Source: JAWLFY01 sp964462125
GTDB taxonomy: Bacteria; Planctomycetota; Planctomycetia; Pirellulales; Pirellulaceae
Direction of reading: 5' to 3'
Length of the DNA: 8,835 nucleotides
NCBI GenBank assembly: GCA_964462125.1
Contig: CAYWXT010000236.1
Location: 1 to 8,835 of the forward strand
In this document: piece after piece, positions 1 to 6,336 of the stretch
Layout: the number at the start of each line of letters is the position of its first letter
Position numbering within the stretch: the stretch's first letter is position 1
Translations under genes and position numbers: made by a program
The notes under the pieces: model-generated
Seen by the model: the letters and a program-made list of their open reading frames with translations, nothing else
What the model was told of the DNA's origin: nothing
Database searches by the model: none

Positions 1-63
1 GATCGGCGCCGCGGAAAACGCATGACGCCGCCAGATCGCACGCCGCCAGCAACCGCGTCGGCG

Positions 64-107
64 CCACCCCTCTGCGATCCCTTCGGGATCGAACCGCCTT
101 GGGGTGG
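64..107. repeat. Nested hairpin with GATCCC-TTC-GGGATC core
   Basis: An outer inverted repeat CCACCCC (64-70) / GGGGTGG (101-107) encloses a perfect inner palindrome GATCCCTTCGGGATC (76-90; 6-base stem, 3-base loop). The same core recurs exactly 80 bases further right at 156-170, with matching flanks (TCTGYGATCCC). This looks like a member of a dispersed intergenic hairpin family; whether it is repeated elsewhere in the genome cannot be seen here. Confidence 0.6.
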
Positions 108-116
108 GGCCGTGTT

Positions 117-144
117 CCGTGGGTGGCGCTACGCTTACCCACGG
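117..144. repeat. Inverted repeat CCGTGGGT/ACCCACGG
   Basis: A perfect 8-base inverted repeat (117-124 and 137-144) surrounds a 12-base loop that itself contains a small GCG/CGC stem (126-128 and 132-134). It sits between two copies of the GATCCC-TTC-GGGATC hairpin, so the whole 64-197 block is a string of secondary structures typical of an intergenic repeat cluster rather than coding sequence. Confidence 0.6.
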
Positions 145-197
145 CTACCATCTGTGATCCCTTCGGGATCGTAGCCGCGCCGCGATGAAGGCGCGGC
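143..197. repeat. Second GATCCC hairpin plus GCCGCGCC/GGCGCGGC stem
   Basis: The GATCCCTTCGGGATC core at 156-170 is flanked by GGCTAC (143-148) and GTAGCC (171-176), giving an extended imperfect hairpin. It overlaps a further perfect 8-base inverted repeat GCCGCGCC (174-181) / GGCGCGGC (190-197) with loop GCGATGAA. The two stems share bases 174-176, so they could be mutually exclusive structures. Confidence 0.55.
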
Positions 198-314
198 GCG
201 CGTTGACCTCGACTGTAATCACCGAGGAAATCACCACGCTAAAGCCGCACGACCTCTGCGCGGCAGCGACTCGCGAGAAGCACCGGGGGTCTTCTTGCGG
301 TTCTGATCAGGACA

Positions 315-333
315 GGTGTACGACACCTTTTTT
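315..333 (+). terminator. Terminator-like hairpin with T6 tail (plus strand)
   Basis: GGTGT (315-319) and ACACC (323-327) form a perfect 5-base stem around the loop ACG, followed at once by six T residues (328-333). This is the form of a short rho-independent terminator for plus-strand transcription entering from the left edge. The stem is short. The string GACACC-TTTTTTC also resembles GACAC-TTTTTTC in the repeat element at 7638-7743, so it may instead be a remnant of the same repeat family. Confidence 0.35.
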
Positions 334-354
334 CGCTCGTCCCCTTTTCTGCTC

Positions 355-461
355 TACCGCGGTCATCCGACTGCGGCCGAATTGAAGCAATCGCAAAGCG
401 ACCAACGAGGACGGAGCGAACACGGGTTACCGCGGTCGTTCGACCTCGGCCGAATTGAAGC
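355..461. repeat. Two imperfect 34-base direct repeats, CRISPR-like spacing
   Basis: Copy 1 (355-388) and copy 2 (428-461) match at 30 of 34 positions and are separated by 39 bases of unrelated sequence. Both begin TACCGCGGTC and end GGCCGAATTGAAGC. The ATTGAAGC end resembles the ATTGAAA(C/G) 3' end known in many CRISPR repeats, and copy 2 has a central palindrome GGTCG-TT-CGACC (434-445) that is degenerate in copy 1. Repeat length, spacer length and internal palindrome would all fit a minimal or decaying array. Only two copies exist and no cas gene is visible, so a plain dispersed repeat is equally possible. Confidence 0.4.
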
Positions 462-471
462 GATGAAAAAG

Positions 472-852
472 TTATTGGCCAGACGCCTCGCTGTGTCCTG
501 CCTGTCGTTGTCGTGCTATGGATTCGGCATGTGCCGCAATTATATTATCCAGGCGCTCAGCTGTGATCTCGTAGTACTCTTCTTTCTGCAATATGTCAAA
601 TGATTGGTCATCTGGGACTTCGACAGACCAATACGAAACTCGCAATTCGGCAAGACGTTGAAGCAGCGCACGAAATTCGCTTGGGAACTCAGGGGTTTGG
701 CGGCTCAACAGTACATGATCAACAACCGGTCGCCCTTCGCTAACCAAATGCATAATTTCACTGATACTCGATTGCGTGAGTTTTCGTATTGCTGCAACTA
801 CCTTAACTTTTTCCGGCCCAAAGTCATCAACTATCAAAATAACCCTTGACAT
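472..852 (-). CDS. Probable immunity protein, L7/L12 C-terminal-domain-like
   Basis: This encodes 126 residues, acidic at the C-terminal end, with no signal peptide or membrane segment, so it is probably cytosolic. I chose the ATG at 852 because it lies 10 bases after the toxin stop and starts a clean beta-strand (MSRVILIVDD); the reading frame extends up to 930 but only by overlapping the toxin gene. Residues about 3-38 follow the ribosomal protein bL12 C-terminal pattern: a hydrophobic strand, G12-x-x-K15-V-x-V-V, I22-R23, T26, then I30-x-E32 and L36-V37. In bL12 this forms the alpha/beta elongation-factor-binding domain. The second half (about 80-126) has no match I recognise. Its position directly after a Hint/nuclease toxin is the usual place of the cognate immunity gene, so I infer that it neutralises that toxin. 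The gene shares the low GC of the toxin domain. Confidence 0.6.
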   Translation of the reverse strand: MSRVILIVDDFGPEKVKVVAAIRKLTQSSISEIMHLVSEGRPVVDHVLLSRQTPEFPSEFRALLQRLAELRVSYWSVEVPDDQSFDILQKEEYYEITAERLDNIIAAHAESIARQRQAGHSEASGQ

Positions 853-862
853 ATTGTTGTTC

Positions 863-2407
863 TCAAAAATTATCCGGCAAGTCTGGACGCAGAGGATTTC
901 CATGCGTTGGATTAGACCAGCTTCCTCCATGATGCTTGTAAAAATGTTCGTAAAATGTAACAGGAACTATATTGGCAGGATCATTCGCAACTTGCGGATA
1001 TTTTGACACACTATACAAGTGATGGCTGTAGATACCTTTCGGCTTGCCGCCTGACAAGATGGAATTTCGAGCACGTAAATTCCAGTTTCGAGTTCCACGC
1101 AGACCCTGTGTTAGCAATTGACGTTCTCGAGACCAAAACGCATCGATGCCAGCCTGCCGTCGTTCGGTCAGACGATCGAACCATTGAAGCCGTTTCCATT
1201 CGTTACGGGTAATTGTCCTGCTATCAACCTTTTTGAGCAACCTTTGATAAGTCACGTTGCCGAGCTGTCGATATGGGGTTCCAAATGCCCGTTGAGCAGT
1301 CGTGGCATTAGGAACCTCGCGGCCAGCCTTCCCATACGCGTTATGCGCCAGCAGGCCTTGATGGCCGACGTGGTAGACGTGTTCTCCGAAGACTTCCAGG
1401 TTGTGTACGGTTGACGGGCCGGGGCGGGGGAGCTTCTGCTCCACACGCTTTGTCTCTCCGTGGTAGGTCCGTACCCGCTCGCCGTGGCGAAGCTCGCCAA
1501 TCGCCAGGAATTGCTGCCGGTCGACACTCCAAAACAAGTGGTTCGCGGTCACCCCCAGTGGCGCAGGCTCCCCCGCGAACCAAACGTCCAACACCGACTG
1601 CGACGGCGGGTGTGCGAAGGTCCCCGTCACCACCTGGCCCCGCCCCTCCGCGATCCGCAGAGAGGGTTCCAACCCCGTCACCACCGCGGTTCCCACGGCG
1701 CCCAGTTCGGCGAGTTCCAGTTCCACCGTCAGCCCGACCGCTTCGTAACCGGCCAGCTCCAGCCACCCCAGCGACATCGCGACGTCGCGGTAGACCGGAC
1801 GCAGCGGAGAAAGTGGCACCACGGTGTTGGCATCCGATTGGGATGTCCGGTCCGACGCGGATGTCAGCGCGGGTGCTCGCGCAGGCGACGCGATGACCGA
1901 AGACTTGCCCGAGACGAGCAACGCCAGATGCTCGCGGACCCACGAATCGGGACGCAGTAATTCGATGCGCAGAGAATCGTTTCCATCGCTGCCTTCGTTC
2001 CGCGAGCGTGGTGTCGCCGCCCCCGCGTCGGTGTCGTCGCCGCGATCCGGCGATAGCGGCATCTCGAGCGTGAGGTGAACCCAATCGCTCCAGTCGGGCA
2101 CCGGCCGGTTCAACCGCTCGAGAGAATCAACCTCAGGGTTCTCCGCCAGCACCCGCTCGCCTACCCGAATCTGCTCGATCGGACGGCTGGTCACGCCCGT
2201 CCGCGTCTCCGCCTGCGTCTCCATCTGCGCCTGCGTCTGCGGCGCGGTGCTCGCCGGTCGTGCCGGCCCCGGGCGTCCTTTCACGGGCGTGGCGATCAGC
2301 GGCGGGACGATCAACCAGGCCGACAAGGCGAACAGAAGGGTGTAACCGAGCCACGACCACCACGGCCGGGGTACGGACGCTGTGACAGAAAAGAGTCGAT
2401 TCATCAT
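863..2407 (-). CDS. Membrane-anchored Hint protein with C-terminal SHH/HNH-type nuclease toxin
   Basis: 514 residues in four parts. (1) Short N-terminus and one membrane segment, about residues 16-38. (2) Pro/Thr/Gln-rich linker, about 40-72. (3) Hint domain, about 75-357: PIEQIRVGERVLAEN at 76-90, TANH at 287-290, and the closing segment ending in H355-N356, which matches pretoxin Hint domains. (4) A toxin domain, 358-514, with S461-H462-H463, N479, H488 and H492-H493, the spacing of HNH/Endonuclease VII-fold toxins with an SHH signature. Known Hint domains start with a nucleophilic Cys or Ser; this protein has no cysteine, so self-cleavage is doubtful. The start ATG overlaps the upstream ATPase stop as ATGA; a second ATG follows directly. 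GC falls sharply in the toxin part, as if the 3' end had been swapped in. Family and toxin role are inferred from motifs. Confidence 0.75.
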   Translation of the reverse strand: MMNRLFSVTASVPRPWWSWLGYTLLFALSAWLIVPPLIATPVKGRPGPARPASTAPQTQAQMETQAETRTGVTSRPIEQIRVGERVLAENPEVDSLERLNRPVPDWSDWVHLTLEMPLSPDRGDDTDAGAATPRSRNEGSDGNDSLRIELLRPDSWVREHLALLVSGKSSVIASPARAPALTSASDRTSQSDANTVVPLSPLRPVYRDVAMSLGWLELAGYEAVGLTVELELAELGAVGTAVVTGLEPSLRIAEGRGQVVTGTFAHPPSQSVLDVWFAGEPAPLGVTANHLFWSVDRQQFLAIGELRHGERVRTYHGETKRVEQKLPRPGPSTVHNLEVFGEHVYHVGHQGLLAHNAYGKAGREVPNATTAQRAFGTPYRQLGNVTYQRLLKKVDSRTITRNEWKRLQWFDRLTERRQAGIDAFWSRERQLLTQGLRGTRNWNLRARNSILSGGKPKGIYSHHLYSVSKYPQVANDPANIVPVTFYEHFYKHHGGSWSNPTHGNPLRPDLPDNF

Positions 2408-5115
2408 TCAGCCCCAGTAATGGACTCCAGGTCAAAGAAGGTTGCGTTGGGCAAACCGCGATACCGCTCGGGATGACAGGTCAGCAGGACAATCTGGAAA
2501 CGGTCCGCGACTTCATCCAGGATCGTGGCGATGCGGGCCAGCCGCGTCGTGTCGGTGTAGGTGAAGACGTCGTCAAGCACCACAAGTTGGCGATCGGTCT
2601 GGAACGCGGCGTCCGCCAGCGCCATGCGGACGGCGAAGTGTACCTGCTCCTGTTCGCCGCCGGAGATCTGCGTGAGCGACACCGCATCCTCGGCCAACTT
2701 CGGCGCAACGCCGCTGGGCAACAAGGAATCGTTGAAGTGCACGTCTTCGAATCGGGACCCCGCGATCCGCTGCAGGATATGATTCGCCCTCGTGCGGATC
2801 GGGTGCAATACGGATTGCATCACATCACGCCGCTGATCGTTCAGCGTTGCGTGCAACAGGCCAACGGCGTCGATCTCCACTTGTTGCCGCGCGATCTCCT
2901 CTTGCAAAACGTTGATTTCTTCGTCGACCGCGGCCAGGGCAGAGTAGGGGGCTTCGGAGGTGATCTGCTGCAATCGGCCCGTTTCGCTGCTGAGTTTCTG
3001 CGCTGCTTCGTTGGCGCGGGTGCGGAGGCCGTCCAACTGGCCTTCCAGAACCTGCAGCGTCTTCGACGGGTCATCGCCCAGGGCTGCGATCTGCTGGTTG
3101 ACCTGGTCCAACTTGGCCAGCGCCGTATCGCGTTGCATGGCGACTTGGGTCAGCTTCTCGCGGCGGGCCTGATCATCGAGTCCGTCTTGGCGGAGCAATT
3201 GCAGGCGGCGTTCCAGTGCCGCCGCGTCGGCTTCCAAGCGGGCGATCTGCTTTTCATGCGCAGACTGCTGTTGCTGTGCGGACTGCAGCGCCCGCTGGGC
3301 ACGGCCCTGGTCCGCCTCGGCGTGTTCGACATCGCGGGTGAAGGCTTGGTCGAGCTCTTCGGCGCGGCGTGAGGCGTCGGTCGGCTCGGGCGGTGAATCC
3401 TGCCACTCGGGATGCTCGGCCAGAATCTCCTGCAGCAGGTTGGCGGCACGGGAGCGTTCGTCGCGTAGGGCATCGAGTGTTTGGCCGCCGAGCCAGGTAT
3501 CGACCTTCACCTCCGCCTCGTTGAGCTGGCGGTCCAGCTCATCGGCTTCGGCGCGTCGGGTTTCCAACACCGAGATCTCTTCGGTGCCGAGGCCGGCGGT
3601 GAGTTCCTGGAACCGCTCCACGGCGGCTTGCCACGATTGCCGCAGTTGCTCGCAATCACCGGTCGGCCCGGTTGCCCTGATTTCCCCAATACCGGCGAGT
3701 TCGAACGCGACCTCCGGTGACCCCTTGAGCTGCTTCGTTGTGCCTGGGGCAAGCTCGTCGGTCCCCAACTGTTCGCCTTGGGTGACCTCCAGTTTGATTT
3801 TTGACGCTGGTGTGATGCTGACGGTGATCAGGGCGGCATTGAGGCGCAGCCGCGCATCGTCACGGGCTCGGGCCACGCGAGTGATCTCCGCGAGCGACTC
3901 CTTGTCGGGGGCCACGATCTCCTCGCGGAGCTTGCGGAGTCGTTGGATCGCTTGCTGCGTCGACTCGATCTTTCCCAGTCGTTCTTCCAGGTCGCCGAGG
4001 CGTTCTCGGGTGTGGGCGTAGCGTTCGGCGAGCTTTGCCAGTTGCCGCGCCTCGCTGACCTCCGCGCGGCGGCCCCGCACTTCGGCAACCTTCCGTTCGG
4101 CCGACACCGCCTCACCTTCGACCTGTTGCAGAAGCTTGGCTTGGGCTGGCATGTCGTCGCGCCGTTGCTGCAACTCGCGCGTGGTCGACTGGAGTTCCTG
4201 GTCGGCCGAGCGGATCGATTCGATGCGTTCGTTCTGGCTGCGGTAGTTGTCTTCGGCTGCCGCGACCGCCTGTTGATGCAGCTTCTGTTGACCGACCAGA
4301 TCCCGGTAGGCCTGAGCCTGTGACCGCAGCTCTTTCAGTTGCTCGGTCAGCTCTTGCTCATCGCGCTGCGCGGACTGCGCCTGCCGCTGCAGGTCCTCGA
4401 TGCGGCGGCTGGCGTCGTCGAATTCGTTCAATCGGTGCTGCAGTTCCACCCGTTCGGACGTTGCCGCTTCCAGACGTGCCTGCAAGCCAACGATGGCCGG
4501 CGCCGTGGCTCCAGAGCGGAGTCTGCCGGTGGCGGTAAAGAATCGGGCGTAGGCGTCCGCGATCTGTTGCTCCAGGGCGTCGCTTCCAGGGGCGGCAATC
4601 TGGGCGCCCAGGGCATCTTCGATCGTCGCACGGGTGCTGCCGGCGAGCTGCTCGATGTGCAGACTCCCTTGCGTCGCCCACAAGATCTGGGCCAACCCCC
4701 AGTGCCGATGATCGCTGGCCCCGCGGCCGGGAGCTTCACCGGCGAGCAATTTCCGGGCGCGTTCATCCGCATCCCGGCTCTCGGCCAACGGGACATAACG
4801 GTCACTCTCCAGTCGATTCAGTTGCGACGTCGCGGCGTTGAGAAACTGTTTCTGCAGCTGGTACCGTTCGCCATCGTGTTCGAACTCGATCGCCACTTTG
4901 GGGTTCAGGGCACGCCCCCAGGGGCGCAGACCGGCAATGTCGGCTCCCCCCACGCCATGGTTGTCGAACAGGCCACGTGCCAGGGCGGTCATCAAGGTCG
5001 ATTTTCCGATACCGTTGGGGCCATGAATGATATTCAGCCCATCGGTGAACGGCCCCACCTCGACCGGGACGGCGAAACAGCGCCAACCTTCGACACGGAG
5101 CGATCGCAATATCAT
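2404..5115 (-). CDS. SbcC/Rad50/YhaN-like SMC-family ATPase
   Basis: 903 residues. The N-terminal ATPase half has Walker A GPNGIGKS (32-39) and a Q-loop region near ILWATQG (144-150). Long coiled coils run from about 210-400 and 495-760. The C-terminal half has the ABC signature SGGEQ (818-822), Walker B LVVLDD (844-849) and the switch histidine H881 in LLTCHPE. Between the coils the family's CxxC zinc hook is absent; instead residues about 428-485 form a probable beta-rich insert. Known relatives open and process DNA ends together with an Mre11/SbcD nuclease, and that partner lies directly upstream with an ATGA overlap. The frame is open back to 5277, but the ATG at 5115 fits best: it begins MILRSLRVEGWRCF, the usual start of the family, and has GAGGT 6 bases upstream. 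The stop overlaps the toxin start by 4 bases, implying translational coupling. Confidence 0.9.
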   Translation of the reverse strand: MILRSLRVEGWRCFAVPVEVGPFTDGLNIIHGPNGIGKSTLMTALARGLFDNHGVGGADIAGLRPWGRALNPKVAIEFEHDGERYQLQKQFLNAATSQLNRLESDRYVPLAESRDADERARKLLAGEAPGRGASDHRHWGLAQILWATQGSLHIEQLAGSTRATIEDALGAQIAAPGSDALEQQIADAYARFFTATGRLRSGATAPAIVGLQARLEAATSERVELQHRLNEFDDASRRIEDLQRQAQSAQRDEQELTEQLKELRSQAQAYRDLVGQQKLHQQAVAAAEDNYRSQNERIESIRSADQELQSTTRELQQRRDDMPAQAKLLQQVEGEAVSAERKVAEVRGRRAEVSEARQLAKLAERYAHTRERLGDLEERLGKIESTQQAIQRLRKLREEIVAPDKESLAEITRVARARDDARLRLNAALITVSITPASKIKLEVTQGEQLGTDELAPGTTKQLKGSPEVAFELAGIGEIRATGPTGDCEQLRQSWQAAVERFQELTAGLGTEEISVLETRRAEADELDRQLNEAEVKVDTWLGGQTLDALRDERSRAANLLQEILAEHPEWQDSPPEPTDASRRAEELDQAFTRDVEHAEADQGRAQRALQSAQQQQSAHEKQIARLEADAAALERRLQLLRQDGLDDQARREKLTQVAMQRDTALAKLDQVNQQIAALGDDPSKTLQVLEGQLDGLRTRANEAAQKLSSETGRLQQITSEAPYSALAAVDEEINVLQEEIARQQVEIDAVGLLHATLNDQRRDVMQSVLHPIRTRANHILQRIAGSRFEDVHFNDSLLPSGVAPKLAEDAVSLTQISGGEQEQVHFAVRMALADAAFQTDRQLVVLDDVFTYTDTTRLARIATILDEVADRFQIVLLTCHPERYRGLPNATFFDLESITGAE

Positions 5116-6242
5116 CCGCGGACCTCGTGTGCCATCCGGTACAACTCCAGTAGCGCCCGCTTCGCGATCTCCGGTGACGCACCGTCGGGCCGATCCTCGG
5201 CGTAGCTGGGGTCGCTCAACGATTGCAGCCGCCGGCCCGTTTCCCGAATCACACCGGCGGGCAACGATTCCAGCCAACGATCATCATCGGGTCGCGGCAC
5301 CAGCGGTGAGCTGTCCAGGCGGCCATAGAGGAAACGTGCGTGCAACAAGTCATCGAGGCGGATCAGCTCGGCCTGGTCCGATCGGTCCAACACCCCGTCG
5401 AGCCGGACGTCGAGCAGCGTCGATTCCGCCTCAGCGAACGCCTCCACCTCCGCCCGCAGCCGCCCGGCGTCCCCTTCATCAACGAGCCGCCGCTCCAGAA
5501 TGTGCCACGTCAATCCGCCGGTCCGGATCGGTGTCAACTGCGGCGGTGCACCCCGCTGGCCAATCTCAATCAACACCGCATTGCCGCTGTCCCGCTCCCC
5601 AAACTTGGTCGTCTCGTGGGTCCCGGAATAGGCCAAGCGAACCATCCCGTCGGCTGTTGGATAGGTCGCGTAGGAATGCCAGTGTCCGACGCCAAGGTAA
5701 TCGAGTCCGGCGCGGTCGGCAGCGTCCCGGGAGATCGGATAGTCGATCTCGCCCTGGGAGACCCCTTCAACGGTGCCGTGGGCAATGCCGACGGCGATGG
5801 TTTTGTCCTGCCGGGCGTCGATCCAACCGGTGGGGTCCTTGAGCGAATGCTTTTCGAACAGCGGGCAGGGATAGAGCGTCGCCCCGCCGATCGCCTGCGG
5901 TTCCGGCGTCGTCAACAGCTGCAGGTTCGCGTGCGACTTCCACGCCGCATGTTCCCACACCGAGCCGGGGACGAGCGGGTCGTGATTGCCAGGGATCAGA
6001 TAGACCGGCCCGGCGAACTTCGCAAGGATGTCGGCGACCTGCTGCACCAGCACCCGATCGACCGCGTTGTCTTCGAAGGTATCGCCGGCGACGAGAAGGA
6101 ACTCGGCGGCGTGCTCGTTCGCGGCGGCAACCACTCGCCGCGCGGCCTCCAGCCGCTCCCCGCGCACCCGCTGGCCCACGGATCCGACGTGGGCCGCCTT
6201 CATCCCAATCTGCCAATCCGCCGTGTGAAGAAACCTGACCAT
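5112..6242 (-). CDS. SbcD/Mre11/YhaO-like metallophosphoesterase (DNA exonuclease)
   Basis: 376 residues, close to the usual length of SbcD-type proteins. Calcineurin-like phosphoesterase motifs appear in order: LHTADWQIG (5-13, D9), VAGD (51-54), GNHD (85-88), AHG (154-156) and GHWH (186-189). Together they form a two-metal active site. The first motif reads D-W-Q where classical SbcD/Mre11 has D-x-H. The rest, about 230-376, would be the capping and ATPase-binding region. Known relatives act as ATP-controlled nuclease subunits on DNA ends and hairpins, in the cytosol. The gene overlaps the SbcC-like gene by ATGA, so the two are surely co-translated. The start at 6242 begins MVRFLHTADW, the normal N-terminus for the family; no strong ribosome binding site precedes it. 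SbcD versus YhaO type cannot be settled by eye. Confidence 0.9.
   Translation of the reverse strand: MVRFLHTADWQIGMKAAHVGSVGQRVRGERLEAARRVVAAANEHAAEFLLVAGDTFEDNAVDRVLVQQVADILAKFAGPVYLIPGNHDPLVPGSVWEHAAWKSHANLQLLTTPEPQAIGGATLYPCPLFEKHSLKDPTGWIDARQDKTIAVGIAHGTVEGVSQGEIDYPISRDAADRAGLDYLGVGHWHSYATYPTADGMVRLAYSGTHETTKFGERDSGNAVLIEIGQRGAPPQLTPIRTGGLTWHILERRLVDEGDAGRLRAEVEAFAEAESTLLDVRLDGVLDRSDQAELIRLDDLLHARFLYGRLDSSPLVPRPDDDRWLESLPAGVIRETGRRLQSLSDPSYAEDRPDGASPEIAKRALLELYRMAHEVRG
5122..5126 (-). promoter_or_regulatory. Ribosome binding site deciding the ATPase start
   Basis: On the minus strand GAGGT lies 6 bases before the ATG at 5115-5113, inside the last codons of the phosphoesterase gene. It is the clearest Shine-Dalgarno match among the starts in this window and supports the start at 5115 over the upstream in-frame ATG at 5277. 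Confidence 0.6.
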
Positions 6243-6271
6243 CTTGCCCCGATTCAGAAGCTTGCCCCGAT
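6243..6271. repeat. 11-base direct repeat just upstream of the phosphoesterase start
   Basis: CTTGCCCCGAT occurs at 6243-6253 and 6261-6271, with an 18-base period. On the coding strand this places ATCGGGGCAAG immediately before the ATG and again 18 bases earlier. It could be a small duplication or a binding site for a regulator or initiating ribosome. The remaining bases to the upstream stop at 6337 contain a TAGAAT hexamer (6316-6311, minus strand) but no convincing -35 partner. Confidence 0.45.
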
Positions 6272-6336
6272 CTCGAAGTGCAGTGGCGACAACTGCCCCG
6301 CCGACGGCCCATTCTAGCGGATCGGTGTCGAAAAGA

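Larger units (their letters stand above)
1..471. other. Non-coding, hairpin-rich intergenic region
   Basis: I find no credible gene in these 471 bases on either strand; the short plus-strand reading frames have no recognisable domain and run through repeats. The stretch holds a cluster of hairpins (64-197), a terminator-like hairpin (315-333) and a pair of 34-base direct repeats (355-461). Bases 198-314 show nothing I can name. The region lies downstream of the last gene of the minus-strand run, so it would be the 3' end of that transcript. The neighbour to the left is outside the window. Confidence 0.6.

Noticed and set aside
434..445. GGTCG-AA-CGACC hairpin as terminator for the minus-strand operon
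   Set aside because: No T-tract follows on the minus strand; it is better explained as the palindrome inside the direct repeat.
185..603. Short plus-strand reading frames (66 and 95 codons)
   Set aside because: They cross hairpins and repeats, overlap the 3' end of the immunity gene on the other strand, and show no domain or ribosome binding site.
853..930. Extension of the immunity protein into the toxin gene
   Set aside because: The added 26 residues overlap the toxin's essential histidine region; the ATG at 852 gives the L7/L12-like start and normal operon spacing.
2473..3372. Long plus-strand reading frame (299 codons) opposite the ATPase
   Set aside because: It is antisense to the coiled-coil and signature region of a clear SMC-type ATPase, and its translation has no recognisable motifs; high-GC coding DNA often leaves such open antisense frames.
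4339..5205. Plus-strand reading frame (288 codons) opposite the ATPase N-terminus
   Set aside because: Antisense to the Walker A domain and the first coiled coil; no motif of its own.
5116..5277. N-terminal extension of the ATPase to an ATG at 5277
   Set aside because: It would overlap the phosphoesterase by over 160 bases and adds 54 residues unlike the family; the start at 5115 has the family N-terminus, a ribosome binding site and an ATGA junction.
5340..6317. Plus-strand reading frame (325 codons) opposite the phosphoesterase
   Set aside because: Antisense to intact metallophosphoesterase motifs; no independent evidence for a protein.
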